From assembly GCA_036852015.1 (NCBI GenBank), contig JAANDG010000061.1, positions 186,001 through 250,000 of the forward strand: a DNA stretch of 64,000 bases. The letters are read 5' to 3'. Positions 45,901-55,757 of this stretch are shown piece by piece. The translations under genes were made by a program, and so were the position numbers. This stretch comes from Pelodera strongyloides (lineage: Eukaryota; Nematoda; Chromadorea; Rhabditida; Rhabditidae). Numbering within the stretch: the stretch's first letter is position 1; every line of letters begins with the position of its first letter. The notes beneath the pieces were generated by a model that was not told where the DNA came from, ran no database searches, and saw nothing but the letters and a program-made list of their open reading frames with translations.

Positions 45901-48900
45901 GAAGGTTGACCGATGATGTGGTGATTTGTTAAGTATTATAATCTACGTATGTTTATAGGAGACGAGAGAGGAGCTGTTGGCGAATAATGAGAAATTTGGA
46001 GTGGAACGGATTATCGAAGTTCTCAATTCGGTTAATTGGCCGGAGAAGATGTAAGTTTAAGTTTATTTTTGTTTTGCGTTACGCCGGACATTGGATCATC
46101 TCTCCTCATGCATACATAACATATGATAATATTATCATGTAAGCCAATGTCTATCGCCAATGCTGCTTTATTTGAGGATTCATTTGGCCATTTTGTGGAG
46201 TTACTAATTGCGTTGCGTTTCGTGGTACTGTAACTGTAACATGACAGTCGTGACAGTGATATCATATTATGCAATATTATTTGACAGCTTATCATATTAG
46301 TGATTAGTGCAAAAATGCAACAGAATAGTTTGAGACGGTGATATGCGCCCCTTTGGATATTAGTTCTTTTTTTATGTTGCTTGCCGGCGTGCCACGTTCC
46401 TACGTAATTACTGCCTGTTTTTGTGTAGTAACTAGTAACTATAGTAACCGGAGGATGTATTTTCATTTGAAAGAGATAACGGTGTTTGTTTTTGAAACGT
46501 AGCTGTTTTCCCTTTGTATTATATGCAAATGACTTTATAATAGATGTACCAGATAATCGGTGTGTGTTGGGCAACTAAGGTTAGGAATGCAGTCTCCATC
46601 ATACGTTTCACAAACCGTCTGTTTCACCGCTTTGGCGGTGCGTACGGTGTGCCTTGTATAGCTAGGGGAGTCATTCATTAGTTTATTTTATGTGTTCAGA
46701 ATGAAGAAGGAGCTGTCGACGGGAATCCCGGCTGTCGACCGGATAGTGGAACTAATCTCAGCAATGGAAGGGAGTGATGTGGTGGATGCGGAGCCGACTG
46801 CCCAAGATAAAGGTATCTCTTTTATTCAGGAATTCAGGGTTAAACTCTCTGTGTAGATGGAGGTGGTTTCTTTAGTTAGCGATGACCGTTTTAATAAAAC
46901 ACCATGTTTCGATCAAATATATTAATTTCGAATTGTTTCCGGAGGTCGTCAAAACAAATTCGGAGGTGGGTACGCACCAACCTGTACTCCTGTTTTTATT
47001 AGCCTCCTTTAGTTTTTCTTATAGTTCATTGAGTGTTTTTTTTCGTCGAGTCGCTATAGACTACCTCGAACTATTGCAAAAGTGTGTAATGTATTACGGC
47101 AGGGTCTGATTACGAATTACGATATTTGTGATTAACCGTTTGATGAGCGTATGTTTTTCTGCATGGCGTAACCTAACCATTCGCCTCTCCTCACGTGAAA
47201 TGTATATGTTATTTTACAAATTAGTTGAACATCGCATGCAGTGGTTTTGTGGTTTCAAGTGGAGTTAATCATTACGGGGAATCTTGTGTTTATCTTTTCA
47301 GAAGCTATCTGGCAAACGTTTTCGGACTGTCGTCCCTTTGACTTTATGAAGGCTGGAACTATGATGTCGGTAAGTAGTTTTTGCATATTTTACATTTTAC
47401 CTATCCTACAAGAGTACGTAGTTGCTGTTATACTGCCATTTTGTGGCTCGTGCTTTAATTGTTTGACATAATTGCAATTAGCATATTAGCAATTACAGAA
47501 TTTCTATCATTTGTTATGGTCGCATACATCATCTATACAACTAACGAACTCTCTGCGTCTGGTCCCGACTATTATATTCGTTCCTTTGATTTCCTTGTTT
47601 GAATGAAATGTTGCATTCAGAAATCGCCGTCCGCCTCAAACGATCCGTGGAGTGCATTGGTGTCCAACAATCAGGTTGGTAGTTAGTTCCTTTGCTTCTA
47701 GTCGTAGTTTGTAGTTTGTAGTTTGTTGTATTTTGCTTCTTTGCTTTCGTTTCGGTTTCTGTCAATCAGGATCAATATCCCTATTGTCAACCGCCATAGC
47801 TTAGCTTAATATGTTGTACTTTGTAGGAGAGGTATAACTCTAGAGGCATGTACTTTGTACTGTAGGCGCAGAGATATAGTAAACCTGTTGTGCACAGATT
47901 GAGATGAATCTTAAGTGTGATTGAAAAGTAAAGAAAAATATAAGCTGAGAATGGCTCTAGAGCACATGTGAGTCGCGCAACACGCTGTGCATGCTTTTTT
48001 CCTTTATTGTCATTTTCGTATTTCATATTTGCCCGTATTCAGCCGGTGGAAAGAGGAAGAAATAGGAGTGCCGATATCGTGCAACAAATGATTGAGAAGA
48101 GTATGGAGAGCTTGACCAAAAAGTCACAGATACGGCCTCGTACCTCAGTCGAACAGGTGGGTTACTGTATTTTTGGGTTTTGTTAAGCAACGTCAAGGTT
48201 TGACGGGGAGGGGTAGTTTTGTATGAGTATGGGCTGTGTGCTACTCACCATACTCTTATTTGATTATTACATTTGGGATTCACGAAGTAACCGCATTGTC
48301 AGACAGTTAGACGATGTTGGGTTCTATCCGCAATTTTCTTCCAGCCTAGAGCCTAGACCATTACGTGCTTATCTTTAGGAATATTTTTGTTTTCAGTTAA
48401 CTACTTACAATATGATTGTGATCTTCAAGTTAATAACGATGATAAAACTCGTATTTTAAGAATGTTAACGTTCTACCGGAGAAGACGGAACAACGTGCGT
48501 CGTTGGGTGGTGGTGACGAGCAACTGGGTGTTATTCAGGAATCTGTTGAGACTTTGGAGCAGTCCAGCCTACCGGTACGGTAGTACGGTATTTGAGTTGC
48601 TAAAGCTAGCCTAGTAGTAGTCAAATGTGTTTCGGAATTATCGACTGAGACCGCTTGTCGTAAGGTAAATAAAGCGGGGGAAGTGCAGTGCAGAGATGTG
48701 AAAGTTGCTCTTGACTTTAAAGGGAGGGGGCGTGGGGGGGGCTACTCTCGTATTCTCAGCTGAAACACTCCGTCCTTTGCTGGAAGCTGGAAGTTTCCAT
48801 GAGTTTGAATCAGTTTGAATGAGTTATCCTGGTGTTGCTGTAAGTAAGGATCATAGGAAAAAATGTGACTGCGGACTACGCTTGGGTCCCGTGCCGAAAA

Positions 48901-50002
48901 ACTTAAATATACTGTAGCTTGTATTTGTACCTCTGTAGGATGTGCCAGAACAAGGTACGAGTGTGGATGTGGATGGTGAACTCGAGAAATATTTGTCAAT
49001 GAAGACCCCCGAACAGAGGGTGGAGAGCTCGGAGAAGAAAGGAACAACAGAAGAGATGACGATGGACGAATTCCAGAAACTGTCCGAGAAAATGCGACAG
49101 AACCCGGGAGACAGTCTGGGAGAACTGGTGGGGAGACTGGGACAGGTGGGTGACTTTCTTTCGGGAGCGGGAATGAATTGGGAATCCGGCACACTGTTCT
49201 TGTCTTTGTGATTCTTTAGTGGACATTCGTATGCGTTGAAGTATATCTTGTGTAGTTAGTAAGTTAGTTGTTTGAAATCTCGGTTATGACGTTCCTTAGC
49301 TGGATTCAGATTTGCGTTTATGCATGGTGACCTTTCGTTGGCGTGCGGTCATCTAAGTCAAAAAGCACGCGTGCAGTCCTCGTCCTCAATGCGGCACGCG
49401 TGCTTCGTAACTGACCGCATGCCAGCGACGCGTGATCTGTGTATGCTTCATTGATTGTAGCGTGTATATTTGATTGCCTCGAGTTGGAAGAATTACGGTT
49501 GCGAAAAAAAATCAGGCCCAAGTCGAGCCTTGGTTTTGATGAATATTTTTTGACGTTTTAATAATATTTGTTTTGTTTCAGGTGCAGAATTTTATCCAGA
49601 ACCACGCTGAATCAGATGATCATAGACGGGAATTGGCGCAGAATTTTGTTCTTACCATCGGTAAGTTGAATACTTTGTTTGATGTATGGGTTTAGCGGTT
49701 TGACCTTGCCTTGTGGTGGGCTGGTGGGCATGTATACTGTATCTCTATCAGATATACAGATATACTTTCCTCAATCAAATTTATCATAAATACAGGAAGA
49801 TATTTGATTTCGCGAAGCACCGGCTATTATTATGCCCTACTATGTACTAAGAAACAGTTTGTTTTATTAATGGTTTTTTTAAGGTGAAAGTGTGTTTGCC
49901 GAAATGACCGAGAGCGACCAGAAAGAGGGAGGCGAGATGGTGACAGAGACATTGAAGACAATACGTGAATCGAGGAGAGAGGAGGCGAAAAAGGACAAGT
50001 GA
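42909..50002 (+). CDS. AAGAB (p34)-like adaptin-binding protein, 465 aa
   Basis: Fourteen exons, all in phase: 42909-42986, 43405-43499, 43678-43758, 43917-43992, 45336-45443, 45959-46050, 46700-46812, 47302-47369, 47621-47674, 48043-48156, 48461-48574, 48939-49145, 49582-49660, 49884-50002. The first 230 residues align with the GTPase-like domain of AAGAB: LKLDNKYYTSTIDV (human has IDNKYYSADINL), AEKVQEWSHRNLFELIYLKP (human KAQEWCIKHGFELVELSP) and FGVERIIEVLNSVNWPEKIM (human [20 protein letters not shown]). AAGAB is a cytosolic chaperone that stabilises AP-1 and AP-2 adaptor subunits during assembly. The canonical start with a P-loop-like stretch is poorly conserved here (FLGDSAQ). The C-terminal half (DEFQKLSEKM, LGELVGRLGQ) is acidic and helical and much longer than in vertebrates (about 315 residues). 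It follows RPL10A closely, perhaps in an operon. Confidence 0.85.
43053..43240. mobile_element. TTAA MITE, AAATACCGGCCGG family, decayed
   Basis: Left end TTAAAGCGGAATACCGGCCG; right end CGTTTCAAAGACCGTTTTAA. In intron 1 of the AAGAB-like gene. Confidence 0.65.
44018..44738. mobile_element. Non-autonomous TIR transposon with 8-base target duplication
   Basis: Terminal inverted repeats of about 60 bases begin GGATCTATTCGGTTATAGGG at both ends with about three differences. GAAGTTAC repeats exactly outside both ends (44010-44017 and 44739-44746). An 8-base duplication is typical of hAT and P superfamilies. The inside has no transposase but holds a tandem array (44334-44532) of about 43-base units starting GGGGACCCCAAA. 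In intron 4 of the AAGAB-like gene. Confidence 0.85.
45000..45297. repeat. 18-base tandem repeat, TAGTATACTGTATACGTA
   Basis: About 16 copies with occasional insertions such as ATACGTATATAATAATG. Each unit is largely self-complementary (GTATAC, TACGTA). In the same intron as the 44018-44738 element; the minus-strand frame over it is a Tyr/Thr/Ile repeat artefact. Confidence 0.9.
45706..45887. mobile_element. TTAA MITE, AAATACCGGCCGG family
   Basis: Left GAAGCGAAATACGGGCCGG with TTGA in place of TTAA, right CCGGCCCGTTACTTCGCTTTAA. In intron 5 of the AAGAB-like gene. Confidence 0.7.
46473..46634. mobile_element. Decayed MITE related to the AAATACCGGCCGG family
   Basis: GTTTGTTTTTGAAACGTAGC at the left and ATACGTTTCACAAACCGTCT, then CACCGCTTT, at the right. 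The TTAA sites are lost. In intron 6 of the AAGAB-like gene. Confidence 0.4.
49336..49428. repeat. GC-rich hairpin in an intron
   Basis: Left arm GGCGTGCGGTCA plus AAGCACGCGTGC, right arm GCACGCGTGCTT plus TGACCGCATGCC, a near-complete foldback about 93 bases long in the intron after exon 12 of the AAGAB-like gene. Confidence 0.75.
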
Positions 50003-51382
50003 TTGGTGATTACTGTAGATTCGTGATAGTTTAGTACCCGAGCCAAGTACAGTGATGCTAAATGAAACTTGGAGTTTTCCCGATATTGTGATTTAAATAA
50101 GTACCCGTTCTGTAAGATTTTTTGTTGATTGCAGTTGAAATAATTTGATTTCCTTCCATAAAATTTGTTTTGACCTGATCACGTACGATTTTACTATACT
50201 AGTCCTGCGTATGTAACTATCATCTCTAGTTTAAACCTCTACATAATCCCTGACATATTTGCACATGACGGGTCTCCCTGATCTTAACTCGGCTCCTGGA
50301 GTTTATAAATTATGCTTTCTATCGTAAGGTCATTCGGCGTTTTGTTGGTTGTGCATGTTGTTACCGACAGATGGGCGATGTATTTATTTAGTACTATGGA
50401 ACTGATTAATACTCATTTCATGCAATATTGACTGAGCATTTTTGCTTTTCCAGCTTTTTTTATCCGGTACAAAGAGAATAAAGAACTTTTCAAAGGTTGT
50501 TTTCGTACCGTCGCTGAAAGGCTATGTGGTTACGGTATGGCTGTATTAGGCTCATGGTTGCGTACAATTCGAAAGTTTTTTCTGCTGCTGCAAGATTTGT
50601 TTACATAGTTTTCGCTACTGTGTTTCGTTACTACTTCGTTTCGTGGCTTGAATGACACGATTCAAACCACGCTTTATTTCATAAGACGGATAGTTGAAAA
50701 GGCAAGTGATTGACTCTAGGGCCTGCGCTAGTGCACGACGCCTTTCTAAGTAGGAATGATCTCCCTCCCCGAATATCTTTCGTGAACCTCTACACTCGAA
50801 CTTGTTTGCGCCGTTCTCCAAAATAATTCAATTTAGTTTCACTGAACCAATCACTTTGTAAAAAAATATTGTGCTCACGTGAGATTCTGCGCACAAAAAG
50901 AGTCTGCCACTAGTGCGGAGCGCACCGCATGGACCTGCTGGAATGCAGAGTTTTTAAACGTTAAACTATGGTCCAGATTTGGCTACAACACCACATTTGG
51001 GTGCTTTGTCGCCCGCGCAGCGCTGTCTTCGCGCGACACACGATTGACACGCATTCAACGCAGGGGGTTATGCATGAATAAGTACAACAATTTTCATATA
51101 AAAAAGCAGATAGTTCGGTGCCCTTTATTCTGGATTAATATAACATCAAATATAGAGCAAGAATAGACATGTGCAGGCAATATTAACTATGTAAGGCAGA
51201 TTTACTATTATGCTGACCAAAAAGAGTGGAAACAGTGCGGGTTATTCTTTGTACAGAAAAAAAATCTATATATTATTGATGGCAAAGGTAGTTAAAAACA
51301 AAAAGAAAGGAATAATTATAGTGAAAAAAGAGCAGAACGTTGAAAATTGATGAGTTCTACGATCTCACACTATTCCATTGAC
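50003..51382. other. Spacer between convergent AAGAB-like gene and gene F
   Basis: 1.4 kb of AT-rich sequence, with an AATAAAG at about 50475. No supported gene or element; the frames at 50.6-51.2 kb lack splice sites and motifs. Confidence 0.4.
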
Positions 51383-53478
51383 TATAGTTGTTGACGATTT
51401 TTAGATGTTGTACAACATAGGAAAGATAAAAACGGATAGCTTGAAGAGCTTGACCTGAAAATAAATATTTAAAGTGAAATGTGGCGTGGTCCTGTCCAGA
51501 GGCCATATTCACCACTCCGATTCCCTCGGGGAACTATTCCTTGGGGACAAAAATAGCATTCTAATGTGAGGCACGCAGAGAAAACGACGGGGAATACCCC
51601 ATGGGGAATTGAGTGGTGAATATGGCCGTGGTCTCTCTTTCTCTCCTTATTAATCATTCCTTTTTGTGTTTGCTCCAAGTAATAAACGGAATTTGGTATG
51701 CTGTGGTTCTATATGCAAACTCCAAACGATTGTTTACCAAGTAAAAAAGATACAGGTAAACAGGTAAACTTACGACCGAGTTTTCCGCGGAACGTCTTCC
51801 TGAAAAAAAAAAGAATATAAAAAAAATTGGGACACACGCCACTTATAAACAAAAGGTAAAGTTAAACTATCTGCTTCGCGTCTCTAACTATCTGATGGCA
51901 TCGAAATTTTCATATAATAGATTGAAAAAACACATTGACCACTGATACAAAAGCGACGTGTCGTAACGCATTAAAGAATATTCAGCGTAAAAACCAACTC
52001 TTCTTAAATTTCTTCGGTTTCGGTACATCTTTGCAAATACGTGTGAATTGGTCACTTTTTTTAATTTTAACATTGTGGCACAGCGAGACCAGGGCCTAAA
52101 GTCGAGGCTTATTTCTGTGATTTTTACCAAGCACCAACTCTCCGTCCTACTCTCTCTCTTCTCTCTCTCTCTCTCACTCTCTCTCTGTCTCTCTCTTTCT
52201 AAAAAAAAGTGAATTGAACTTAAACGACAGCGCGACTAACAGCGCAAACAGCATCCTCGAAGATTTTGTCTTCAGAGCAGGAGAGTGATGACCAAGTAAC
52301 AGAAGCAGCTGGTTTCTGAAATCGAACGTAAGTAAACCTGATACCTGACACCCTTAGACACCACTGAACATTATCGACCACCACCTACACAATTGGACAC
52401 CACACTATGCTAAAGTGTAAGACGATGCATCATGAATCTACAATAGTTGTGACGCAACGCACCAATGTTTTGCGCACCCATGGTATATACACACATTGAC
52501 ACACACAGACACACACAGGCACTCGCCATCTCTCTACTAATCGTTCGACGTGTCGAATGCTGCCCGACCACATGCACAATGCATCAAGCCTTACCCATAA
52601 ATACGTGATATAGGTCCTGGCGAAGGCCTTATTTCCGGGCAGGTTCAACAAGTTCTTCCTCAGGGTGGCGAAATCGGCCTTCTTGTCCAGCAGTTTCTTG
52701 AGCTCCTTTCGGAATGCGGTAGCGCCGGTGAGCGAGTCGCACGCCTTTCGATCCGAGTCAAGATAACGCTTACCATTTTTGCACAAAAGCAAGAAGGTCT
52801 AAAGAAAATGAGAATCAACAAATCTGTACAGGTTTGCTATCTTGTGTTTTTTTTTCTTTAACTTTTGGTTAGGGGGTTAGCGTCACGCACGCCACGCAAC
52901 ATCGCTTGTCGATTTTGGCTTTAGTTATTTTTAGAAAGCATTATAGTTTACAGGAACGGTTTTGTTTACCGACTGATAAATTGGAACTTTGATGTGGGCA
53001 TGGGGGCTAAACTTTGTGCGTGGTATATATCAATAACACTGAAAAAAACAAACGGGGCATGCTTTCGGCTCCAATACGGAACAAACTTCTTCAGCATATT
53101 GTATCACCAATGGCACGTATTTTCTACCTGAAAATGTTGTTAAAGTTGTTTAAAGCCGTATGACGGCCGGGTTTTTGTTTCGATAGTTGTTATGATATAT
53201 GCAAATGAATGCAACGCTTAAAAAGCACGTGGTATCTCGCTAGCTCGCACACATTTGTATGTGGGAATGCATTGGCTAGCATAAGTTTTAGAAACCGGAA
53301 GTTTTACCGCTTTAGAAGCAGTGAACACTTGATTTCCCTTGTATTACAGTGCTAATCTGTGCATTTCCCTCGCTTTGTGAATACTACAATTTCCGTACAT
53401 GAAATACAACAAAGAAACATGGATTGTTATATCGCTTTTAGCAACTACATTATACACACACACACACACACACACACA

Positions 53479-53526
<48 letters not shown>

Positions 53527-55328
53527 CCAATGGTCTCTCCGGATTGAGCGAATGCGATCAGAAATGACATACAATGCGTGTTGCTGGCAGCGTAGTTGTA
53601 CGTGGCACAGTCAGTTACCACTCTCTGTAAAGATTAAAACGGTATGGCATGTTGTTGAAATGTGGGTTGAGTATCTACATCCCGAAAAATCTGATCCTCT
53701 TCTAACGCGTAGAGTGTGACTGGAATCGTTGGTTGACAGCGTATCAAGAAAGCTACCATTGATCCAACCCAACCGCACCTATATTGTTACGTAAGTAAAT
53801 CAAAAAGATAAAAGGATTAATTATAAAAATTTTCAAGATTATAATTTAATATTTTCAGAAAGTTTATTTGCTAGATATATGGATTGATTCCACGGGTTCA
53901 ATTGTAGCTTATTATTTGGTGTATTAAAGATCATCAATAAACAAATACGAACAAGAATAATCATACTATACACTTACATCATAAATGAGGTCACAGGCTG
54001 CAGTGGTTGTGGTTACGTAGCATGTTTTTACCTTTTCCCTCACGTACCCTGAACTAGCTCCATTAAGGATTTAAAGGGGATATAACATGAGGGTTGGGTT
54101 GTGAAGCTGAACAATGAATGTCCATTGATTGTACGCAAAGAGAGAGCTATGGTCAGTCAAATTTTTTTGTAGTCCTTTGCCTAATTCTCATGCCAGTTGT
54201 CCAAAATCTGTTTCACAAAACGCCTGTTATACGCCTTTGTAGGTTTCAGAATAATCCACTAATTACGGCTTTTAGGAGGCAGTAACAGCTGTTTTTTTTT
54301 ATGGACGCTGCGTTGCCATCTACATGAATGCCATAAAAATTTACTTTCAGGTTTTTTAACGCAGGTTTTCTCGAACGAGCCCCAAAACTCCGTTAAAGTC
54401 TCATTGGTAGGATTGTCGAAGAGGGCATCCTAAAGTAAAATTGTAAAAGAATTCAATCCCCCCACAAAAAAAAAACAGAATTATTACTGTCCAAGTCTCG
54501 GCTTATTGGATAATACACCACAGACACACGGACACCACTGGACACCACCGGACACCACTGGACACCTTCAGCTAAAAATGTGCCAATTTCAAAGATTAGG
54601 TCGAAATACGGATTATCACATCATCATTAGCATATTTACATTGTTTAATCTTAATAAAATACTTCATTTTCATGCAAAAGTTGTTGATGTCCAATGGTGT
54701 CCAGTGGTGTCTGGATGTCCATGGTGTGTTGTCAATAGGCCCCAAGTCTCTTACCTTCTGTGGATCTTATTATACAAAAGGAGAAGAGTTTAGAGGTTTG
54801 TCACCGAATCCGTAACGAAATCCATACTACGTTTCAAGGATTAGGTATAAACAGTAAACAGTGCGATATTTCTAGAGTAGCTTTTCAGCAAAGTTACAGG
54901 AAAAAAAATGATAAGAAAAAGTTGCCGTAGTCGGAATCAAGTAAATTTTTTTCGGTTTTGCAGCATGAAATGTAAGGTAAAAAGTAAGGTACGGGTATGA
55001 ATTCAAATGGTCTCATATAATGTTTCTGACTACAGTACCCTCGTTAGGGAAGAACGAGTTTCTGATATTGTAGAATAGGTGATGTTCTGTAACAGTTCAC
55101 TGTAACCCACAAAATATAGGAAAGCCGTTTTCCGTGGGCTTGGGCTTAGGCTTAGGCTTAGGCTTAGGCCCTTCGCAAGAGTATGTATGATATATGCTTC
55201 CCTGACATCATTTTCTCAAATAAAGATAGGAAATGACCTACGAGTTTCGATAAGGCATCTTCACACTCGGCTACTGCGATGTAGGGAAGTGCGACAAATA
55301 ATAAAAAGAGGCGAATACCAGCTGTCAT
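51383..55328 (-). CDS. Gene F: cysteine-rich secreted or tail-anchored protein, 295 aa
   Basis: Ten exons in transcript order: 55328-55242, 54429-54345, 54048-53978, 53624-53528, 53127-53054, 52798-52595, 52315-52241, 52095-51999, 51799-51774, 51454-51383, all in phase. Residues 1-20 are a signal peptide (TAGIRLFLLFVALPYIAVA). The ectodomain carries 14 cysteines at 22, 52, 67, 76, 87, 99, 129, 137, 144, 158, 219, 230, 237 and 252. Most fall at the same or a neighbouring residue number as in gene B, and shared blocks include ALF---T-E-L--FW-SF, ACDLIY and a conserved W ending exon 6. Exon 6 is 204 bases against 177 in A and B. Instead of the membrane exon of gene B it ends RRRSAENSV, then LFKLSVFIFLCC and a short polar tail; that stretch may be a weak membrane anchor. 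Function unknown. Gene B is the closest relative here. TCCCTTTTAG lies just before the ATG, and a MITE starts 23 bases upstream. Confidence 0.8.
51501..51627. mobile_element. Small TIR element, GGCCATATTCACCACTC ends
   Basis: GGCCATATTCACCACTCCGA at the left matches the inverse of GAGTGGTGAATATGGCC at the right, 127 bases in all. In the last intron of gene F. Target duplication not clear. Confidence 0.65.
52147..52200. repeat. (CT)n microsatellite
   Basis: CTCTCT runs with TTCT interruptions in intron 7 of gene F, 40 bases from the exon 7 donor. Confidence 0.9.
53150..53315. mobile_element. TTAA MITE, AAAGCCGTATGACGG type
   Basis: Begins TTAAAGCCGTATGACGGCCG, ends AAACCGGAAGTTTTACCGC then TTTAG, with partial inner complementarity (TGCAAATGAATGC and GCATT parts). 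In intron 4 of gene F. Confidence 0.5.
53452..53522. repeat. (CA)n microsatellite beside a splice donor
   Basis: About 34 CA units with one CGCG interruption. On the coding strand of gene F it is (TG)n and begins four bases after the GTAGGTG donor of exon 4. Confidence 0.92.
55138..55169. repeat. Interstitial telomere-type repeat, (TTAGGC)n
   Basis: Four TTAGGC units after GGGCTTGGGC, in intron 1 of gene F, about 70 bases from exon 1. The nematode telomere repeat; opposite orientation to the array in gene B. Confidence 0.85.
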
Positions 55329-55351
55329 GGCCCTTCTAAAAGGGACATTCG

Positions 55352-55757
55352 TTATAGGGTCAGGCTCATTCCAGGTAACCCCTATTTTTGACGATTTCAT
55401 CTGTTTCTCCGTGCCACATATAGTAGGATGGAATAGTTTTCCCAACTCTCTGGCGCAGCATTCACGCAGAAGCAGCTATTTACCATAACCAGCCATACCC
55501 AAGAACCTATCGCAATTACCACTCCCATTTGCGCTGATTGTCTAATAATATGCTATACTGGGCGTGGATATTGTGTTCTTGGCAATCAGCGCGAATGGGC
55601 ATGGCAATTCCGATAGATTCCTTATATGCCTGGCTATGCTAAATTATGGTTACTGCGTGCGTTGCGCCTGAAAATTGGAAAAATTTTCTATATTTGATAC
55701 GGAGAATCAGGTGGAGTCGTCAAAAATAGGGGCCACCTGAAATGGGCCTGACCCTTT
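55352..55757. mobile_element. MITE, GGGTCAGGCCC family, just upstream of gene F
   Basis: Left end TTATAGGGTCAGGCTCATTC, right end GAAATGGGCCTGACCC. Inner arms CCATACCCAAGAACCTATCG and CGATAGATTCCTTATATGCC match the other copies. Older than the 9007 and 15150 copies by its divergence. It starts 23 bases from the ATG of gene F, so the promoter and 5' UTR probably lie in or across it. Confidence 0.75.

Noticed and set aside
46032..46574. 180-codon minus-strand frame
   Set aside because: Lies in an intron of the AAGAB-like gene, low-complexity composition, overlaps a decayed MITE, no motif.
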